This document shows positions 17,632 to 25,401 of a DNA stretch of 47,653 nt, piece after piece. Source of the DNA: an uncultured Lachnospiraceae bacterium. GTDB lineage: Bacteria > Bacillota > Clostridia > Lachnospirales > Lachnospiraceae. Under the pieces are notes generated by a model. The model was not told where the DNA came from, made no database searches, and saw only the letters and a program-made list of their open reading frames with translations. A program made the translations under genes and the position numbers. The stretch lies in assembly GCA_902489925.1 (NCBI GenBank), contig CABUBX010000006.1:1-47653 (forward strand), read 5' to 3'. How positions within the stretch are numbered: position 1 is the first letter of the stretch; each line of letters begins with the position of its first letter.

Positions 17632-18993
17632 TTAGCCTTCCATTTGCCGAAGCACTTTCCTAAACAGGAAGAAGAAAAGCACCGCCGTAAATGATACGGC
17701 AATCACATCGGCTACCGGCTCTGCCATGTAAACAGCCATCGTCTGGTTTTCCTTCATAATCTGAGGCATAATATAAATCAGAGGTATGAGCAGTACAAAT
17801 TTTCGCATCACTGCCACAGTAATCGATGCCTTCGCCTTTCCCAAAGAAGTAAATGCCATCTGACAGGCCATCTGTATGCCAAAAATAAGCATCGCCGCCG
17901 CATAAATTCGAAGTGCATCCTTTGTAAAATCAATGTAGACTGCCTCCGGTGTAAACATTGCGGCAAATGCCTGCGGAAATACCATAACTAAAAGCCACAA
18001 AAGCGTAGAATAGCAAAGACTTGCCTTCAACAAAAGCTTATAGACAGCCTTTACGCGCCCTGCATTTTTTGCGCCGTAATTATAACTCATAATCGGCTGC
18101 GCGCCCTGCCCAAGCCCCTGCAGAGGAAGCATCGCAAACTGCATCACACTCGTAAGAATTGTCATTGCGCCCACAGCGATATCACCGCCGTATTTTAACA
18201 GAGAAGAATTAAAGCATACGGAAATAATACTTTCGCTGGATTGCATAATAAACATGGATGAGCCAAGAGCGATACTCGGCAAAATAACATTCGCGCGAAG
18301 ACGCATATTTTTCTTTTGAAGTCTTAAAACCGTCTTCTTTCCGAAAAGAAAACTTAATACCCATGCACATGACAATGCCTGTGAAATAACAGTTGCCAAA
18401 GCAGCACCTTTAACGCCCATATTCATTCCGAAAATAAAAATCGGGTCAAGAATAATATTGGCAACGGCACCAATCAGTACGGAAAACATACCGATTTTTG
18501 CAAAGCCCTGCGCGGTGATAAATGTATTCATCCCAAGCGTCAGCTGAACAAAAATTGTGCCGACAGCATAAATATTCATATAGGCAACGCCATACTCAAT
18601 CGTCTTGGAACTGGCACCGAAAGCCATCAAAAGCTGTCGGTTAAACGCAAGCAGCATAACTGTCAGTACCGCAGCAACAATGATTTGCATCATAAAACAA
18701 TTACCTAATGTTTTTTCTGCGGATTCCTTATCGCCCTTACCCATAAAAATACTTGCCCTCGGTGCACCGCCGCTGCTTACAAGAGATGCAAATGCAGCCA
18801 CAATCAAAATCAGCGGCATACAAACGCCGACACCTGTCAGCGCCAGCGAACCTTCATTAGGAATATGCCCGATATACATGCGGTCAACAATATTGTAAAG
18901 CATATTAATCATCTGGGCAGTCACCGTGGGCAGCGCCAGCCTAAATAGTAATTTACCGATTGGTTCTTTCCCTAAAAAATCCTTATTCTCCAT
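17632..18993 (-). CDS. MATE family efflux transporter
   Basis: A 12-helix MATE exporter of about 453 residues, using Na+ or H+ gradients to expel drugs or metabolites. Family blocks are PIGKLLFRLALPTVTAQMINM at the start, NMLYNIVDRMYIGHI, the mid-protein GLGQGAQPIMSYNYGA and the second-half NYG-type region. The start is ATG 18993, with AAGGAG just upstream; a longer in-frame extension to 19026 would run further into uridine kinase and is not preferred. The start overlaps the udk stop (ATGGAGAATAA), indicating coupled translation. The substrate cannot be inferred. Confidence 0.92.
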   Translation of the reverse strand: MENKDFLGKEPIGKLLFRLALPTVTAQMINMLYNIVDRMYIGHIPNEGSLALTGVGVCMPLILIVAAFASLVSSGGAPRASIFMGKGDKESAEKTLGNCFMMQIIVAAVLTVMLLAFNRQLLMAFGASSKTIEYGVAYMNIYAVGTIFVQLTLGMNTFITAQGFAKIGMFSVLIGAVANIILDPIFIFGMNMGVKGAALATVISQALSCAWVLSFLFGKKTVLRLQKKNMRLRANVILPSIALGSSMFIMQSSESIISVCFNSSLLKYGGDIAVGAMTILTSVMQFAMLPLQGLGQGAQPIMSYNYGAKNAGRVKAVYKLLLKASLCYSTLLWLLVMVFPQAFAAMFTPEAVYIDFTKDALRIYAAAMLIFGIQMACQMAFTSLGKAKASITVAVMRKFVLLIPLIYIMPQIMKENQTMAVYMAEPVADVIAVSFTAVLFFFLFRKVLRQMEG

Positions 18994-19633
18994 CCTTGGC
19001 TCTCCTTCCTTGTGTCCTGCCGGCATCTGTCAGCGCCATCTGTATTGTATTTCTGACTAACTCAAATGCCACCGGATTCATACCGCTGTTAATGACAATA
19101 TCTGCCATACTTCGCGTCGGGTCCACATACTGATAATGCATCGGCTTTACCGTTGTCAGATACTGTTCGGCAACACCCTCAATATCACGTCCCCTCTCCT
19201 TGACATCACGTATAATTCTTCTTAATATACGTTCATCCGCATCGGCCTCCACATAAATTTTAATATCCATCAAATCTCTCAGCTGCTCATTGGCAAGTAC
19301 AAGAATCCCTTCTAAAAGAATCACTCGTTTAGGCTCAATATGCATTGTCTCTTTTGCCCGCGTATAGCGTGTAAAATCATAAGTCGGGCAATCAATGGCT
19401 TTCCCTGCCTTTAATGCCTCTAAATGATGAATCAAAAGCTCTGTCTCCATAGCATCCGGATGGTCATAATTCGTTTTTTTGCGTTCTGCCATCGTCATAT
19501 CCGACTGGTCGCGATAATAATTATCGTGATAAAGCACTGCAACCTCGTCCTTAAAGGCCTCCTTCAATTTTTTCGTAAATGTTGATTTTCCCGAACCTGT
19601 GCCTCCGGCAATACCTATAACAATACTTTTCAT
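18983..19633 (-). CDS. udk: Uridine kinase
   Basis: Phosphorylates uridine and cytidine with ATP/GTP in pyrimidine salvage. The 216 residues match the family length; Walker A GIAGGTGSGKST is at residues 7-18, followed by LYHDNYYRDQSDM and the nucleoside-binding DHPDAMETELL, then YDFTRYTR and the lid ADADERILRRIIRDVKERGR. It lies between a GNAT gene and the MATE gene, whose start overlaps its stop codon, so these form one minus-strand unit from the promoter at 20172-20200. Confidence 0.95.
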   Translation of the reverse strand: MKSIVIGIAGGTGSGKSTFTKKLKEAFKDEVAVLYHDNYYRDQSDMTMAERKKTNYDHPDAMETELLIHHLEALKAGKAIDCPTYDFTRYTRAKETMHIEPKRVILLEGILVLANEQLRDLMDIKIYVEADADERILRRIIRDVKERGRDIEGVAEQYLTTVKPMHYQYVDPTRSMADIVINSGMNPVAFELVRNTIQMALTDAGRTQGRRAKDGE

Positions 19634-19698
19634 CGTTTTTCACTCCTCTTTGCAAGGCACAAACTGCCCGCAAGCCTTTCTCTTACCTTGTCTGCGCA

Positions 19699-20142
19699 TC
19701 AAATAAACTTTCTAAAATAAACCATGTCCTTCAGCTGTACGCCCGCCTCATAAATCGGATGGTCATAGTTGTCCGTAAAAAAATTTTTAATATAGTGCGA
19801 GCGCCTGAAGCCGCATTTTTCATAAAACGGTACCGTCATCGGACTGTCCCCCGTGCCTACCTGCAAAATATCATAATCTTTTTGATATGTCCGCTCAATA
19901 AACGCAATGAGCGCACGTCCATAACCCTTTCCCTGAAAAGAGGACTCTACGGCAATGCTTTTAATTTCAAGAATGCCTCCGCCCTCATCTGTCACAATAC
20001 ATTCTCCCTTAATACCGTTATCATTAAGTACATACATGCTTCCTCTTTCTATATATCTGTCTATCATACTTTCCTGTTCATCTGCCAAAAGCAGCAAAGA
20101 AAGATACTGTTTTTTATCCGACTGAACTTTAAAAATCTCCAT
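19699..20142 (-). CDS. GNAT family N-acetyltransferase
   Basis: A 147-residue single GNAT domain. The acetyl-CoA pyrophosphate loop reads SSFQGKGYGRALI (residues about 70-82), preceded by the strand LEIKSIAVES and followed by VPFYEKCGFRRSHYIKNFF, the usual C-terminal core. The substrate is unknown; the family acetylates amines on small molecules or proteins. It is the first gene after the argD terminator and is followed by udk after 65 bases. The promoter at 20172-20200 gives a short leader, and a GGAGG lies 13 bases upstream of the ATG, rather far. Confidence 0.85.
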   Translation of the reverse strand: MEIFKVQSDKKQYLSLLLLADEQESMIDRYIERGSMYVLNDNGIKGECIVTDEGGGILEIKSIAVESSFQGKGYGRALIAFIERTYQKDYDILQVGTGDSPMTVPFYEKCGFRRSHYIKNFFTDNYDHPIYEAGVQLKDMVYFRKFI

Positions 20143-20171
20143 ACCTATTTTCCATCCTCCCGATAGATTTT

Positions 20172-20200
20172 ATTTTATGCTATTTTTTGATTGATGGCAA
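20172..20200 (-). promoter_or_regulatory. Promoter of the GNAT-udk-MATE unit
   Basis: Minus strand: -35 TTGCCA (20200-20195), 17-base spacer, -10 TAAAAT (20177-20172), directly after the argD terminator. Confidence 0.6.
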
Positions 20201-20215
20201 ATCATTTTTCCAACA

Positions 20216-20247
20216 AAAAAAGATACCTCACGGTGAAGGTATCTTTT
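20216..20247 (-). terminator. Terminator of the argCJBD operon
   Basis: Arms AAAAGATACCT and AGGTATCTTTT around an 8-base loop, followed on the minus strand by TTTTTTTG. It is placed just after the argD stop. Confidence 0.9.
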
Positions 20248-20253
20248 ATAATG

Positions 20254-21453
20254 CTAAGTCAAAGTATCAAGGACACCACACAGCTTAACCGCAAATTCAT
20301 CAATATGTGCTTTTTCAATCACAAGAGGCGGAAGCAGACGAATAACATCTGTGCCGGCACTGATAATAATTAGCCCGGCCTCAAGCGCCTTTGAAACAAT
20401 GACTCCCGGTGCATAACCCGAAACGACAAGTCCCTGCATCAGCCCTGCCCCGCGGCGCTCTGTAATGAAATCATATTTTTCAACAATCTCATCCAACTTC
20501 TGCACAAAATATTCGCTTATTTGTCCGGCATGTTCTGTGATATGTTCTTCCTCAAAAATATCAAAAACCTTGCTGACCGCCGCACACACCAGCGGGTTGC
20601 CGCCGTAGGTCGTTCCGTGGTCACCCGCTTTTAAAGAAGCCTCGGCTGTTTTTTGATTTAATATAAAGGCACCGACCGGAACACCGCAGCCGAGCGCTTT
20701 GGCACAGGTCATAATATCCGGCACAACATCATATTTCTGGCTTGCAAACATGAAACCGGTACGCCCCATACCGCACTGGATTTCATCAAAAATAAGAAGA
20801 ATATCCAGCTCATCGCAAAGTGCGCGAAGTCCCTTTAAAAACGCACCGTCTGCCGGGTAGACACCGCCCTCGCCCTGGACAGGCTCTAAAATAATAGCGC
20901 ACGTTTTTTCGTTAATCAGCGCTTTGACACTGTCTAAATCATTAAAATCCGCAAACCGTATATTTCCGATTAAAGGCTTAAAAGCCTCCTGATATTTAGG
21001 ATTACCCGTAACCGAAAGTGCACCGTAGCTTCTTCCGTGAAATGAATGGTTCATCGCAATTATTTCATGGTCCGTTGTCCCATCCTTTAAATAGGCATAT
21101 TTTCTTGCCGCCTTAATGGCGCCCTCCACGGCCTCCGTGCCGCTGTTTGTAAAAAACACCTTATCCATGCCCGAAGCCTTTACAAGCTTCTCGGCCGCTT
21201 CAACAGCCGGTACATTGTAATACAGATTTGATGTATGAATTATTTTATCCAGTTGTCCCTTCACAGCCTCTGTGTAGCCTTTATGATGATAGCCAAGGGC
21301 AAACACACCGATGCCCGAGGCAAAATCAAGATATTTCTTGCCTTCCGTATCATAAATATAGACACCCTCTGCCCTGTCAAACACAACAGGAAAGCGGTTA
21401 TAAGTATGCAAAATGACATTTTCTGCCTGTTCAATTACCTCAGTCATCGCCAT
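20254..21453 (-). CDS. argD: Acetylornithine aminotransferase
   Basis: PLP enzyme converting N-acetylglutamate semialdehyde to N-acetylornithine with glutamate. About 399 residues, normal for the family. Class III aminotransferase blocks are GVYIYDTEGKKYLDFASGIG, FFTNSGTEAVEGAIKAARK, FHGRSYGALSVTG, LLIFDEIQCGMGRTG and the PLP lysine in CAKALGCGVPVGAF. ATG 21453 (MAMTEVIEQ) is preferred; ATG 21471 and ATG 21447 are in frame too. All overlap or abut the argB stop at 21440, so argB and argD are translationally coupled. It is the last gene of the operon and is followed by a terminator. Confidence 0.94.
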   Translation of the reverse strand: MAMTEVIEQAENVILHTYNRFPVVFDRAEGVYIYDTEGKKYLDFASGIGVFALGYHHKGYTEAVKGQLDKIIHTSNLYYNVPAVEAAEKLVKASGMDKVFFTNSGTEAVEGAIKAARKYAYLKDGTTDHEIIAMNHSFHGRSYGALSVTGNPKYQEAFKPLIGNIRFADFNDLDSVKALINEKTCAIILEPVQGEGGVYPADGAFLKGLRALCDELDILLIFDEIQCGMGRTGFMFASQKYDVVPDIMTCAKALGCGVPVGAFILNQKTAEASLKAGDHGTTYGGNPLVCAAVSKVFDIFEEEHITEHAGQISEYFVQKLDEIVEKYDFITERRGAGLMQGLVVSGYAPGVIVSKALEAGLIIISAGTDVIRLLPPLVIEKAHIDEFAVKLCGVLDTLT

Positions 21454-22342
21454 GATAACACCTGCTTTCATCTTCTGCTAAAATTGCTGTGCCAATGCCC
21501 TTGTTCGTAAATATTTCAAGCAGCAGGCAATGCAGTATACGTCCGTCTAAAATGTGCACCCGGGATACACCGCCCTCAATGGCATCAATACAGTTTCCTA
21601 ATTTCGGAAGCATGCCGCCGCCAATAAAGCCGCTCGTCAAAAGCTCTTTCGCCTCATCAATCGTCATCTCGGAAATCAATGTGGATTTATCATCCCTGTC
21701 TTTATAAACACCCTCGATGTCCGTCAAAAAAGCAAGCTTTTCCGCCTGCATTGCTTTTGCAATTGCACAGGCCGCATCATCTGCATTAATATTATAAGTT
21801 TCAAAGCAATCGTCCAAACCGATTGGACAGACAATCGGCAGAAAATCCTTTTCAAGCAAATCATAAAGAATTTTGGGATTTACCTTTGTAATCTCGCCCA
21901 CATAGCCGATATCCTCGCCATCGGAATATTTCTTTTTCACTTTTAAAAGACCACCGTCTTTGCCGCTGATGCCAATTCCGAGCACGCCCAATTCCTCCAC
22001 GAGCTGAACGAGGGATTTGTTGACATAATTCAAAACCATTTCCGCAATTTCCATCGTCGGCTTATCCGTCACCCGAAGTCCGTTGACAAACCGCGGCGTC
22101 ATGCCGGCTTTTTCAACCCAGCGGCTGATTTCTTTACCGCCGCCGTGCACAATAATCGGTTTAAATCCAACCAGCTTTAAAAGTGTCACATCCTTAATCA
22201 CATTGCGCTTTAATTCTTCGTCAACCATGGCGCTTCCGCCGTATTTTACAACAATTACCTTTCTGTTAAAACGCTGTATGTAAGGCAGGGCTTCAATAAG
22301 TACCTCCGCCTTATGCAATGATTCATTAATTTTTTCTGTCAT
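21440..22342 (-). CDS. argB: Acetylglutamate kinase
   Basis: Phosphorylates N-acetylglutamate. The 300-residue amino-acid kinase has VIVVKYGGSAM near residues 29-39, PIIVHGGGKEISRW, the NAG/nucleotide motifs NINADDAACAIAKAM and FLTDIEGVYKD, and the C-terminal GGMLPKLGNCIDAIEGGV. The N-terminal extension of about 28 residues is of the kind seen in arginine-inhibited hexameric enzymes, so feedback inhibition by arginine is plausible. It starts after GGAGG, 12 bases from the argJ stop, and overlaps argD at its end. Confidence 0.96.
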   Translation of the reverse strand: MTEKINESLHKAEVLIEALPYIQRFNRKVIVVKYGGSAMVDEELKRNVIKDVTLLKLVGFKPIIVHGGGKEISRWVEKAGMTPRFVNGLRVTDKPTMEIAEMVLNYVNKSLVQLVEELGVLGIGISGKDGGLLKVKKKYSDGEDIGYVGEITKVNPKILYDLLEKDFLPIVCPIGLDDCFETYNINADDAACAIAKAMQAEKLAFLTDIEGVYKDRDDKSTLISEMTIDEAKELLTSGFIGGGMLPKLGNCIDAIEGGVSRVHILDGRILHCLLLEIFTNKGIGTAILAEDESRCYHGDD

Positions 22343-22354
22343 AATATCCTCCTG

Positions 22355-23578
22355 TCAGCTTCTGTAATCGGCATTGATTTTGACATAATCATAAGTTAAA
22401 TCACAGCCCCAGGCCGTTGCCGCGGCCTCACCCATCTTTACATCCGCAATGGCTGTCACTGCCTCACAGTCAAGAATCATTGAAGCCTCCGCCTCATCAT
22501 ACCCTGTGGACACACCGTTTTCTATAATCTTTAACTTGCCGACCGCGCTTTCAAAATACAAATCTACCTTTTCCGGGTCAAAGGAAACGCCGGAATAGCC
22601 CATCGCACAAAGGATTCTTCCCCAGTTGGCATCATGACCGTAAATCGCCGCTTTTGTAAGGCTTGAAGTCACAACAGATTTAGCAAGCGTTACTGCATTT
22701 TCCTTTGTATCCGCACCGATGATTTTCACCTCAAAAAGCGCTGTCGCACCCTCGCCGTCCCCGGCAATTTTCTTTGAAAGATATGTATTCACCGTATTTA
22801 ATGCTGTCTTAAACTTTTCATAGTCCTCGTTTTCCGTGTCGATTAAAGGATTTTTTGCCTCGCCGTTGGCAAGCAAAAGCACAGTATCATTAGTCGATGT
22901 GTCACCGTCAACAGAAACCATGTTGTACGTATCCTTCACATCCTCCTTTAATGCCTTTGTCAGAAGCTCTTTTGTGATTGCGGCATCGGTTGTAATAAAA
23001 CCGAGCATTGTACACATATTCGGATGAATCATGCCCGAGCCCTTGCACATACCGCCGACAGTCACTGTCTTTCCTCCGGCTTCAAAAGAAACCGCAATGT
23101 GCTTTGGCACTGTGTCCGTTGTCATAATAGCTCTCGCAGCCTTCGTCCCCGCCTCCAAAGTCTCAGAAAGTTCCGGCGCCATCTGTCCGATGCCCGCACA
23201 AATTTTATCCATCGGCACCTCCATGCCGATGACACCTGTCGATGCGACAAGCACCGAGTTCTCGGGAATATTCATCGTTTCACTGACGGTCTGCGCCGTC
23301 TCGCTGCAATGCTTTAAGCCCTTTTCACCGGTGCAGGCATTGGCAATACCCGCATTAATGACAACCGCATGGACATACTCCGATGTCTCGACGATGTTCA
23401 TGTCCCATTTTACAGGCGCCGCCTTCACAATATTTGTTGTAAATGTCCCGGCACACACGCACGGCGTTTTGCTGTAAATCATCGCCATATCCGCTCTGTC
23501 TTTATATTTAATGCCTGCCGCTGTGCTTGCCGCATAAAATCCCTTTGGAGATGTCACACTTCCCTTAAATGTATCCAT
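22355..23578 (-). CDS. argJ: Bifunctional ornithine acetyltransferase/N-acetylglutamate synthase
   Basis: ArgJ moves the acetyl group from N-acetylornithine to glutamate and, when bifunctional, also from acetyl-CoA. The 407-residue precursor cuts itself before a threonine that becomes the nucleophile. Here the site reads GSGMIHPNMCTMLGF, with the threonine kept but the preceding alanine of the usual PNMATML replaced by cysteine. Other blocks: VVINAGIANACTGEKG, GDTSTNDTVLLLANG, YGHDANWGRILCAMGYSG. Whether it is mono- or bifunctional cannot be told. It lies between a GNAT gene and argB in the minus-strand arginine operon. Confidence 0.96.
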   Translation of the reverse strand: MDTFKGSVTSPKGFYAASTAAGIKYKDRADMAMIYSKTPCVCAGTFTTNIVKAAPVKWDMNIVETSEYVHAVVINAGIANACTGEKGLKHCSETAQTVSETMNIPENSVLVASTGVIGMEVPMDKICAGIGQMAPELSETLEAGTKAARAIMTTDTVPKHIAVSFEAGGKTVTVGGMCKGSGMIHPNMCTMLGFITTDAAITKELLTKALKEDVKDTYNMVSVDGDTSTNDTVLLLANGEAKNPLIDTENEDYEKFKTALNTVNTYLSKKIAGDGEGATALFEVKIIGADTKENAVTLAKSVVTSSLTKAAIYGHDANWGRILCAMGYSGVSFDPEKVDLYFESAVGKLKIIENGVSTGYDEAEASMILDCEAVTAIADVKMGEAAATAWGCDLTYDYVKINADYRS

Positions 23579-23596
23579 AAAGTCATCCTCCTTAGC

Positions 23597-24052
23597 TCAG
23601 CAATTAAATGCCGTAATATTTTCATCATTTAATGTAAAATCATAATAGTTGATGTCACTTCGCCTCGTCCAGCCAATCCCTTTCCAGAAAGCATTACCCT
23701 CTGTATTGTCCGTAAACGCAATTAGGCAAACCTTATTAATATGCTCATCCTTTAATGCCCGCATCGCCTCAACGGCCATCGCCTTTCCAATCCCATGCTT
23801 TCTGTGGCTTTTTTCCACACATACATGGTAAAAGCAGCCGATACGGCCATCATGTCCGCATAAAATCGAGCCGACAATCTGTCCGTCCTTCTCTGCCACA
23901 ATACTCGTTGACGGATTTCTTCGTATAAATCTTTCCACCCCGGCTCTCGAATCATCAATGCTTCGAATACCAAAGCCCCGGATTGTTTTCCATAAAGCAT
24001 AGACACGGTCATAATCTTCAATTTTCATCTGCCGTATGCACATATTTTCCAT
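23597..24052 (-). CDS. GNAT acetyltransferase embedded in the arginine operon
   Basis: About 151 residues from ATG 24052 (MENMCIRQMKIEDYDRVYAL); GTG 24058 is an alternative, with GGAGG 5 bases upstream of it. A single GNAT domain with the acetyl-CoA loop KSHRKHGIGKAMAVEAMRAL and the closing block NAFWKGIGWTRRSDINYY. It is inserted between argC (26-base gap) and argJ (18-base gap), so it is certainly co-expressed with arginine biosynthesis. An N-acetylglutamate synthase-like role that primes the acetyl cycle is a plausible inference, but the sequence alone does not show glutamate specificity. Confidence 0.85.
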   Translation of the reverse strand: MENMCIRQMKIEDYDRVYALWKTIRGFGIRSIDDSRAGVERFIRRNPSTSIVAEKDGQIVGSILCGHDGRIGCFYHVCVEKSHRKHGIGKAMAVEAMRALKDEHINKVCLIAFTDNTEGNAFWKGIGWTRRSDINYYDFTLNDENITAFNC

Positions 24053-24077
24053 AAGCACTATCGCCTCCGACGTTTTA

Positions 24078-25121
24078 TTACGGGAACATCGGCACAAGGT
24101 TTAAACCTGCCGCCTCATCCAAGCCAAACAGCAGATTCATATTCTGAACCGCCTGTCCTGCTGCCCCCTTCACAAGATTATCCAAGGCCCCCATCATCAC
24201 AATACGGTTTGTGCGCGAATCAACCTTGTAACTAATATCCACATAATTGCTGCCCTCAACCCAGCGCGTCTCAGGACACTCCCCATCATCGAGAAGACGT
24301 ATAAAGGTTTCGTCCTGGTAATATTTTTCATAGGCTTTACGCACCTCCAAGTCACTGACGCCGGGTTTAAGTGACGCATAGGCTGTGACAAGGATGCCGC
24401 GGTTCATCGGCACAAGATGCGGTGTAAAGGTCAGCGTCACTTCCTCACCGGCTGCGTAGGAAAGCTGTTCCTCAATTTCCGGCGTATGGCGGTGGCTGCA
24501 CACACCGTAGGCCTTCATATTTTCATTGACCTCGCAGAAAAGATTAGCTGTCTTTGCACCTCTGCCGGCGCCTGACGTTCCCGACTTGGCATCGACAATA
24601 ATACTGTTCATATCAATCAGCCCTTCCTTCGCTAAAGGATAAATTGTCAAAATCGAGCAGGTTGTATAACAGCCCGGGTTGGCTACAATCCTTGCCAAAG
24701 GAATACTTTTTCTGTTAATCTCACACAATCCGTAAACCGCTTCTTTAATATAGTCGGGACACGGATGCTTTATGCCATACCATTTTTCATAAATATTCAC
24801 ATCTTTAATACGAAAATCCGCACTCAAATCAATAATCTTTGTATTTTTAAGCACTTCCTCATTGATTAAAGAAGCACACAGTCCCTGCGGCGTCGCTGTA
24901 AAAATGACATCGGCTTCCTTTGCCAGCGTCTGCATATCGTCATCTTTGCAGGATAAATCCACAAGCTTAAACATATTTTTATAAACCTCGGCATACTTCT
25001 TATCTATATAGCTTCGCGAACCATACCACACAATTTCTGTCTGAGGATGGCGAAGCAAAAGCCTTACAAGTTCCTGTCCCGCATAACCTGTCGAACCGAT
25101 AATTCCTGCTTTAATCATCAT
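24078..25121 (-). CDS. argC: N-acetyl-gamma-glutamyl-phosphate reductase
   Basis: Reduces N-acetylglutamyl phosphate to the semialdehyde with NADPH. 347 residues from ATG 25121 (MMIKAGIIGSTGYAG), with GGGAG 8 bases upstream; a longer frame to 25154 lacks an RBS. It shows the Rossmann motif GIIGSTGYAGQELVRLL, the active-site cysteine in ANPGCYTTCS, and the conserved SGTSGAGRGAK and HRHTPEIEEQL segments. It is the first gene of the operon, with a promoter at 25182-25210 and ArgR-like boxes upstream. Confidence 0.96.
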   Translation of the reverse strand: MMIKAGIIGSTGYAGQELVRLLLRHPQTEIVWYGSRSYIDKKYAEVYKNMFKLVDLSCKDDDMQTLAKEADVIFTATPQGLCASLINEEVLKNTKIIDLSADFRIKDVNIYEKWYGIKHPCPDYIKEAVYGLCEINRKSIPLARIVANPGCYTTCSILTIYPLAKEGLIDMNSIIVDAKSGTSGAGRGAKTANLFCEVNENMKAYGVCSHRHTPEIEEQLSYAAGEEVTLTFTPHLVPMNRGILVTAYASLKPGVSDLEVRKAYEKYYQDETFIRLLDDGECPETRWVEGSNYVDISYKVDSRTNRIVMMGALDNLVKGAAGQAVQNMNLLFGLDEAAGLNLVPMFP

Positions 25122-25181
25122 CTTTTCATCTCCCAACCTTTTGCGCACTGTCAATTTAGCACAGCAAAAGCTTTTTCAATT

Positions 25182-25210
25182 ATATTAATACAACCGCTTT
25201 CTGTTGTAAA
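25182..25210 (-). promoter_or_regulatory. Promoter of the argC operon
   Basis: Minus strand: -35 TTTACA (25210-25205), 17-base spacer, -10 TAATAT (25187-25182), about 60 bases upstream of the argC start. Confidence 0.7.
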
Positions 25211-25229
25211 TACACTTTTTCAATAACTT

Positions 25230-25286
25230 TATTCATAATTATTCATAAATCTTCGTCATTTTTACTGTAAATGCATAATTATTTAA
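25230..25286. promoter_or_regulatory. ArgR-like operator region between argC and argG
   Basis: Two AT-rich imperfect palindromes resemble the ARG box TGAATwwwwATTCA: ATTCATAATTATTCAT at 25231-25246 and TGCATAATTATTTA at 25272-25285 (two mismatches). They are about 40 bases apart and lie between the two divergent promoters, upstream of both -35 boxes, so a hexameric ArgR could control both units. No argR gene is in the window. Confidence 0.6.
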
Positions 25287-25315
25287 AAAAAGTTTATATT
25301 TTTTCAATTTTGCTA

Positions 25316-25344
25316 TTGCATTATAAAATAAAAAGGTGTATAGT
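25316..25344 (+). promoter_or_regulatory. Promoter of argG
   Basis: -35 TTGCAT (25316-25321), 17-base spacer, -10 TATAGT (25339-25344). It overlaps a possible upstream extension of the argG frame, which argues for the later start at 25402. Confidence 0.75.
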
Positions 25345-25401
25345 AACAGTCATATCGAACAGAGCACATTAAAATTTATGGAAATACGGGAGGCATTTAT
25401 T

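Noticed and set aside
25336..25401. A 22-codon N-terminal extension of argG
   Set aside because: It overlaps the -10 box of the argG promoter and has no RBS; MKEKVILAYSGG at 25402 has GGGAGG at good spacing.
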